From: UBA11373 sp035291545
Lineage (GTDB): Bacteria; Actinomycetota; Acidimicrobiia; Spongiisociales; UBA11373
Length of the DNA stretch: 64,000 nucleotides
NCBI GenBank assembly: GCA_035291545.1
Contig: DATDRW010000069.1
Span: forward strand, 1-64,000
Direction: 5' to 3'
The notes under the pieces were generated by a model. The model did not search any database. It saw nothing but the letters and a program-made list of their open reading frames with translations, and was not told the DNA's origin. The translations under genes and the position numbers were made by a program. Shown in pieces: positions 60,323-64,000 of the stretch (its first letter is position 1; each line of letters opens with the position of its first letter).

Positions 60323-60754
60323 TCAGATTCCTTCCTCGCTGAGCGCCTCTTCGATGCCGGCGTACTGCTCGTCGGCCTGGGACGAGAGGCTCTGCCAAGC
60401 CGCCGCATCCCAGATCTCGAGACGATCGCTCACTCCAACCACCACCACGTCCTTGTCCAGACCGGCGTAGGTGCGAAGCGCCTGCGGGATCTGCAGACGC
60501 CCCTGCTTGTCGGTCTGCAAGTCGCTGGCGCCTCCGAAAAACGACCGGGCGTAGTTGCGGTTGACCTTGTTGTTGCGCGACAGCCGGGTGACCTTGGCCG
60601 CCGCCTCCTCCCAGCGATCCGTTGGGAACACGAAGAGGCAGCGCTCCTGCCCCTTGGTGACGACCGCTCCGGCAGCGAGGTGCTCGCGGAACTTCGAGGG
60701 CATCACGATGCGCCCCTTCTCGTCCACGCTGTGCTGGTACTCGCCCAGGAACAC
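60323..60754 (-). CDS. mraZ: MraZ, transcriptional regulator of the dcw cluster
   Basis: A 143-residue protein with two AbrB-like SpoVT halves, each with the D-x-K-G-R motif: HSVDEKGRIVMPSKFR (residues about 8-23) and LQTDKQGRLQIPQALR (about 80-95). MraZ forms rings and binds direct repeats in its own promoter to control the dcw operon. The GTG at 60754 follows GCGGAGATG. MraZ-type boxes lie about 90-130 bases upstream, so autoregulation is likely. Confidence 0.95.
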   Translation of the reverse strand: MFLGEYQHSVDEKGRIVMPSKFREHLAAGAVVTKGQERCLFVFPTDRWEEAAAKVTRLSRNNKVNRNYARSFFGGASDLQTDKQGRLQIPQALRTYAGLDKDVVVVGVSDRLEIWDAAAWQSLSSQADEQYAGIEEALSEEGI

Positions 60755-60816
60755 CCGACATCTCCGCTTTCGTCATCGCCGTACCGCCTTCACGCTTCAC
60801 GGCGTCCGGTCGAAGA

Positions 60817-60830
60817 GGTGCGATCGCACC
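60817..60830. promoter_or_regulatory. 14-bp perfect palindrome in the mraZ leader
   Basis: GGTGCGATCGCACC is a perfect palindrome lying between the presumed mraZ promoter and the mraZ start. It contains GCGATCGC. It could be an operator for a dimeric regulator or a small hairpin in the transcript; no family-specific site was recognised. Confidence 0.5.
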
Positions 60831-60839
60831 CCTTCCTTT

Positions 60840-60886
60840 CCACTTCGCGCCACTTTCACCCACTTCCTGCCCCATGTCAACCACTT
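60840..60886 (-). promoter_or_regulatory. mraZ/dcw promoter with MraZ-type boxes
   Basis: On the minus strand AAGTGG occurs four times, at 60886-60881, 60865-60860, 60855-60850 and 60845-60840. The last three are spaced exactly 10 bases apart. This resembles the direct repeats bound by MraZ (TGGG or AAAGTGG type with a 10-base step). A perfect -35 TTGACA (60880-60875) lies between the first two, with a weak -10 GAAAGT (60857-60852) after 17 bases. The boxes overlap the -10 region, so binding would repress. Confidence 0.75.
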
Positions 60887-60971
60887 TGTGCCTCTGGGCG
60901 CCAATATGGAACAGGTGTTCGGGGGGTGAAGGTGCCCGCCTGCGCGGCCCCGGGTTCGCCGCGATGCGGTG

Positions 60972-61097
60972 GCGATGGGCAATGAGCAATCGGCGAGACC
61001 GCGCAGAGGCAGTGTCGCGGTGTTGCCCATCGCCCACTGCGTTGCTCCCCCGCCGCCGGCCGCCCGCACCCCTGGCCCCTGGCCCTTCGCCCTTCGC
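60972..61097. repeat. Heptamer repeats and inverted repeat between mraZ and the SDR gene
   Basis: This is the left part of the array: GCGATGG, GCAATGA, GCAATCG, GCGAGAC. The right part holds the complementary sense (TTGCCCATCGCC), so GGCGATGGGCAA (60971-60982) and TTGCCCATCGCC (61023-61034) form a perfect 12-bp inverted repeat. A further array at 61070-61097 reads CCCTGGC, CCCTGGC, CCTTCGC, CCTTCGC. The rest of the 387-base gap between the mraZ and SDR starts holds the mraZ promoter and palindrome; no gene was seen in it. Confidence 0.85.
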
Positions 61098-61141
61098 CAC
61101 CTGCGTTCGACCCCACCCAACGCGCTACCTACCCTCGCCCC

Positions 61142-61882
61142 GTGCTCACCGCACGCCGCATCGTCATCACCGGCGCCTCCTCGGGGATCGGCCGCGGACT
61201 GGCGCGGGAGTACGCCGCCCAGGGTGCGCAGGTCTGGGCGGTGGCCCGCAACGAAGCAGCCCTCGCCGACACGGCGCGCGGTCACCCCGGCATCCACATC
61301 ACCCCCGCCGACCTCACCACCGGGGCGGGGCGGAGGGCCGTCGTCACCGCGGTGGAGCGCACCGGCGGCGTGCTCGACGTGGCGGTGCATGCCGCCGGTT
61401 TCCTCGGACCCGTCGGCGTCCCTCTCGCCGGGTATCCGGAACCGGAGTGGCGCGCGGTGTTCGAAGCGAACGTGACCGCGGTACACCTGCTCCATCAGGG
61501 TCTCTCCACCCACCTCGATGCCGGCACGGCGCCGACGGTGATCGCATTGGCGAGCACGGTCGGCCGCACACCGAGGGCGGGTTGGGGGATGTATGCCGTG
61601 TCCAAGCACGCCCTCGAGTGGTGGGTGGCGATGCTCGCCCTCGAGTGGCCGCGGGGCCGGGTGTACTCGGTCAACCCGGGAGGCACCCGCACCCCGATGC
61701 GGGCAGCGGCCATGCCCGCCGAGGATCCCGCCGCCGTCCCCGCACCCGAGGAAATCGCCCCCCTCTTCCTGCGTCTCGCCCACCCGGCGGCACCGGAACC
61801 GTCGGGCTCGGTCCTCGACGCCCGTGACTGGATCGGGCGCAATCCCTGGGAGGGTCTCGACCCGGGGGCGACGCGGCAGTGA
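61142..61882 (+). CDS. Short-chain dehydrogenase/reductase
   Basis: A 246-residue classical SDR. The NAD(P)-binding motif is IVITGASSGIGRGLARE, HAAGF replaces the usual N-N-A-G, and the catalytic serine and Y-x-x-x-K are in IALASTVGRTPRAGWGMYAVSKHALEW. NPGGTRTPM follows the active site. The substrate is unknown, since SDRs act on many alcohols and ketones. The GTG at 61142 gives a protein starting at the first beta strand. It is transcribed away from mraZ. Confidence 0.88.
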   Translation: MLTARRIVITGASSGIGRGLAREYAAQGAQVWAVARNEAALADTARGHPGIHITPADLTTGAGRRAVVTAVERTGGVLDVAVHAAGFLGPVGVPLAGYPEPEWRAVFEANVTAVHLLHQGLSTHLDAGTAPTVIALASTVGRTPRAGWGMYAVSKHALEWWVAMLALEWPRGRVYSVNPGGTRTPMRAAAMPAEDPAAVPAPEEIAPLFLRLAHPAAPEPSGSVLDARDWIGRNPWEGLDPGATRQ

Positions 61883-61925
61883 CCACTTCCCGTCGCGGCG
61901 GCCGAACCATGCGTATCATCGCCCC

Positions 61926-62243
61926 ATGACGACCGACCCCCGCACCTCTTCGGCGCCGACTCCTCCCCCTTCGCGGAAATGGCTCGGACCGGCGCTGCTC
62001 CTGATCCTGGTGGTGGTCCCCGTCGTGGTGCTCGTGGCCTCCAACACCGAATCGGACACCCTGGCCTGGGCCGGTTACGAATGGGAGGCCCCGAGATGGT
62101 TGGTGCTCGCCGCGACCTTCGTCGCCGGCGGCGTCGGCGCCAAGCTGCTCGGGTGGCTGTGGCGGTCCTGGCGGAGGCGGCGGCGCCGCAACGCCGACGA
62201 GCGCGACATCACGCGCAGGCTCGCCGGCGGCCAGGGAGGCTGA
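61926..62243 (+). CDS. Small two-helix membrane protein (LapA-domain-like)
   Basis: A 105-residue protein: a proline/serine-rich N-terminus, a first membrane helix (about residues 19-38), a short outside loop containing SNTESDTLAWAGYEWEAPRW, a second helix (about 59-80) and a highly basic tail (LWRSWRRRRRRNADERD). This is the layout of LapA/DUF1049-type proteins, whose two helices surround a short segment and end in a charged tail. The function is unknown. It follows the SDR gene by 43 bases. Confidence 0.65.
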   Translation: MTTDPRTSSAPTPPPSRKWLGPALLLILVVVPVVVLVASNTESDTLAWAGYEWEAPRWLVLAATFVAGGVGAKLLGWLWRSWRRRRRRNADERDITRRLAGGQGG

Positions 62244-62273
62244 TCCAAAGCCGCTGGTATCGTCGGCCCCCGC

Positions 62274-62777
62274 ATGGCTCAAGCGCTCGTGCTGAACGCC
62301 ACATACGAGCCACTCACGGTGGTTCCGATCCGCCGCGCGGTCGTGCTCGTGGTCCGGAACAAGGCGGAGTTGGTGCACACCCGCGAGCAGCGATGGCACT
62401 CCGAGCACCTCGACATCCCCGTCCCGACGGTGATCAGGCTGCGCCGCTACGTGCGCGTTCCGTATCGCAGACGGATCGCATTGAGCCGGCGCGCCGTATT
62501 CGCCCGGGATCTCAACCGGTGTCAGTACTGCGGAGGCTCGGCCGAGAACCTCGACCACGTCGTGCCCCGCTCCCGCGGGGGTACCCACGCCTGGGAAAAC
62601 GTGGTGGCGGCGTGTCGAACCTGCAACACGCGCAAGGGTGACCGCACGCCTCCCGAGGCCGGGATGGTGTTGCACATCCCGCCGAAGGCGCCCCGGGAGA
62701 ACGGCTGGCTCCTCGTGGGTCTGGGCGCGCCACCCCATCCCTCGTGGGACGCCTACCTGGGTGCCGCCGCCTCCTGA
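62274..62777 (+). CDS. HNH endonuclease-family protein
   Basis: A 167-residue protein of a widespread actinobacterial HNH family. The N-terminal region has VLNATYEPLTVVPIRRAVVL and VIRLRRYVRVPYRRRIALSR. The C-terminal HNH domain has CQYCGG, ENLDHVVPRSRGG, HAWENVVAACRTCNTRKGDR, with four zinc cysteines and the catalytic histidine. Such proteins occur as single chromosomal genes in many actinomycetes, and their target is unknown. The ATG at 62274 is followed at once by this conserved N-terminus. Confidence 0.9.
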   Translation: MAQALVLNATYEPLTVVPIRRAVVLVVRNKAELVHTREQRWHSEHLDIPVPTVIRLRRYVRVPYRRRIALSRRAVFARDLNRCQYCGGSAENLDHVVPRSRGGTHAWENVVAACRTCNTRKGDRTPPEAGMVLHIPPKAPRENGWLLVGLGAPPHPSWDAYLGAAAS

Positions 62778-62856
62778 CCGGACCCGGTGGCACCACGCTC
62801 CGCAGCCCTGCTCGGCACTTTGCGTGGTGATATCATCGCCGGCGGAGGTGAACCCG

Positions 62857-63378
62857 GTGCGCGTCGTCGGGTACGTGCGCGAATCCCCCGACCCATCGGA
62901 CGGTCGATCGGCATTCGCTCAGCAGGAGGAGATCCGCAGGCACGCGGCGACGCACGGCCTCTGCGTGGTCGCGTGGTGCCAGGACCTGCGCGGGGCGACC
63001 CCCGGCCGTGACGGCTACCTGTCCCTGCTCGGCGTCGTCGCCTCCGGCGCCGTCGACGCCGTTCTGCTCCCCGGAATGGCCACGCTGTCGTCCGACCAGA
63101 TCGTCCAGGAGATCATGATCTGGGACCTGGTCGGGCGCGGCATCCGGGTGATCTCGACGCTGGAGGCCGACCGCACCCTGCTCGGTGCGGAAGCCGATCC
63201 GGGCGCTGCCCGCATGATGATTCGCGACGTGCTCACCCGGGTCGGCGAACACGCCCGCTCCCTGGGCGCCCACCGAATCGAACCGCCTTCGATCCTCCCC
63301 GACGGGGACGTGCTCGTCCACATCATTCGCGCCGACGAGGCGGAGATCTCTCTGCGAGATGGGGCCCCGCGCGCCTAG
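62857..63378 (+). CDS. Resolvase-like domain protein lacking a DNA-binding domain
   Basis: A 173-residue protein resembling the catalytic domain of serine recombinases. VRVVGYVRESPDPSDGRSAF matches the Y-x-R-x-S start with the serine, and QQEEIRRHAATHGL, DLRGATPGRDGYLSLL and IWDLVGRGIRVISTLEAD follow the fold. The D-R-L-x-R arginines of active enzymes are not found (LLPGMATLSSDQIV instead), and no helix-turn-helix or zinc-ribbon domain follows. It is therefore probably not a working recombinase. The GTG at 62857 has GGAGG eight bases upstream. No att-like sites or other mobile genes are close. Confidence 0.72.
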   Translation: MRVVGYVRESPDPSDGRSAFAQQEEIRRHAATHGLCVVAWCQDLRGATPGRDGYLSLLGVVASGAVDAVLLPGMATLSSDQIVQEIMIWDLVGRGIRVISTLEADRTLLGAEADPGAARMMIRDVLTRVGEHARSLGAHRIEPPSILPDGDVLVHIIRADEAEISLRDGAPRA

Positions 63379-64000
63379 GCGCGCAATGCGGCCCAGGTGG
63401 CGCGGGCGACGGCGTACGCCCGGCCCGCCTTCACCACCGCCGCCCCAGCGGTGCGGGTCCCGTCGACGCGCTCGACGAGGACGGTGACCACTTCGGTCCC
63501 CTCGGTCGACCCCAGCGACGCCGACAGCAACCGCGGCGGCCTGCCCTCGGCGAGTGCCCCGACGACGGCTACGACCGCGGCCGCCACCGCATCCTCGGTG
63601 GCCACGGTGCGCTGGCTGAAACGCCGTCCATCGGCGGCGGTGGCGACGACCATGACCCCGTCGGAGGACTCCTCGACCGTGAGCGAGGCGAGCGCCGACG
63701 CGACGCCTCCGTCCGACGGTTCCGCGGGGTGCAGGAGTGCGGGTTCCGGCGTCGGTGCCTCCGCCGGCACCGGTACCGGCGGCGGCATCACCGGCCGGGG
63801 TGGGATCGGGAGATCGGCGGCGGGAAGACTGACGGCGGGTGCCGGCGGACCGTCGTCTCCCGTCACGCGGGAGCGCATGCCGTGCGAAGCGAGCACGCGC
63901 TGCACGTCGGCGCCGACCGCACGCGGATCGGCCTCGGGATGGAGCCGAACCCGAACGTTGTCGGGCGTGACCCCTTCGCCCTCGACCTCGGCGGCGGCGA
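63375..64000 (-). CDS. Protein of unknown function, N-terminus beyond the window
   Basis: The frame is open from the right window edge to the TAG at 63375, so at least 208 codons are present and the start is missing. It reads VTPDNVRVRLHPEADPRAVG near the edge, then DVQRVLASHGMRSRV, a proline-rich linker (about 60 residues) and a C-terminal domain of about 100 residues (VEESSDGVMVVATAADGRRF, VLVERVDGTRTAGAAVV, GRAYAVARATWAALRA) that looks like a repeat-type alpha/beta domain. The family is not recognised. Its stop codon overlaps that of the convergent resolvase-like gene. Confidence 0.65.
   Translation of the reverse strand, partial: AAAEVEGEGVTPDNVRVRLHPEADPRAVGADVQRVLASHGMRSRVTGDDGPPAPAVSLPAADLPIPPRPVMPPPVPVPAEAPTPEPALLHPAEPSDGGVASALASLTVEESSDGVMVVATAADGRRFSQRTVATEDAVAAAVVAVVGALAEGRPPRLLSASLGSTEGTEVVTVLVERVDGTRTAGAAVVKAGRAYAVARATWAALRA

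Noticed and set aside
62274..63378. A mobile element made of the HNH and resolvase-like genes
   Set aside because: No terminal repeats, target duplication, transposase partner or change in composition was seen. The resolvase-like protein lacks catalytic arginines and a DNA-binding domain.

Overview
The window is a high-GC, gene-dense bacterial chromosome segment that looks like an actinomycetote, perhaps a deep-branching one such as an acidimicrobiian. The lineage is an inference from gene order: polA-rpsA-coaE-uvrB-uvrA; a division/cell-wall cluster running mraZ to sepF-yggT; a translational T-box in front of ileS; a DksA-like gene with lspA and rluD; and a side-by-side pair of ArsA-type ATPases. 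GTG starts are very common and TTG starts occur. Most co-directional neighbours overlap by 4 bases (ATGA, GTGA or TTGA). No insertion sequence, prophage or CRISPR array was seen. Nearly everything is core metabolism.

Layout. 1-9.8 kb: the start of uvrA, a TatA-like protein, then on the minus strand polA, rpsA, a CpaE-like ATPase, coaE and uvrB. 9.8-20.5 kb: tRNA-Leu, nadE, and a long minus-strand run read as ccdA, trpE, ygfZ, response regulator, histidine kinase, trpC, trpF, trpB, trpA. 20.5-31.6 kb: a mixed region with a CsaA-like protein, MFS, MATE and DMT transporters, endonuclease III, xanthine phosphoribosyltransferase, small membrane proteins, a double-length ThyX-like protein and the ArsA-type pair. 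31.6-39.7 kb: dnaE, a stand-alone DUF2090 aldolase-like protein, a probable PPi-dependent phosphofructokinase, rluD, lspA, a DksA/TraR zinc finger and a DUF167 protein. 39.7-43.2 kb: T-box and ileS. 43.2-60.9 kb: the dcw cluster on the minus strand, transcribed from an mraZ promoter that carries MraZ-type boxes and ending at yggT. 61-64 kb: an SDR, a small membrane protein, an HNH protein, a lone degenerate resolvase-like domain and a truncated unknown gene.

How the parts fit. The dcw block supplies the enzymes of lipid II synthesis (MurB-G, MraY; MurE is of the meso-diaminopimelate type) plus septal synthesis and ring proteins (FtsW, FtsI, FtsL, FtsQ, FtsZ, SepF), probably under MraZ control. 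The trp run encodes TrpE, C, F, B and A but no TrpD or TrpG, and it encloses a complete two-component system. The most unusual sequence structure is a set of intergenic arrays with an exact 7-bp period. Their sequences differ from site to site but share the phase, and several switch to the complementary orientation in mid-array. They lie beside uvrA/tatA, rpsA, polA, tRNA-Leu/nadE, the ileS leader and the mraZ/SDR gap.
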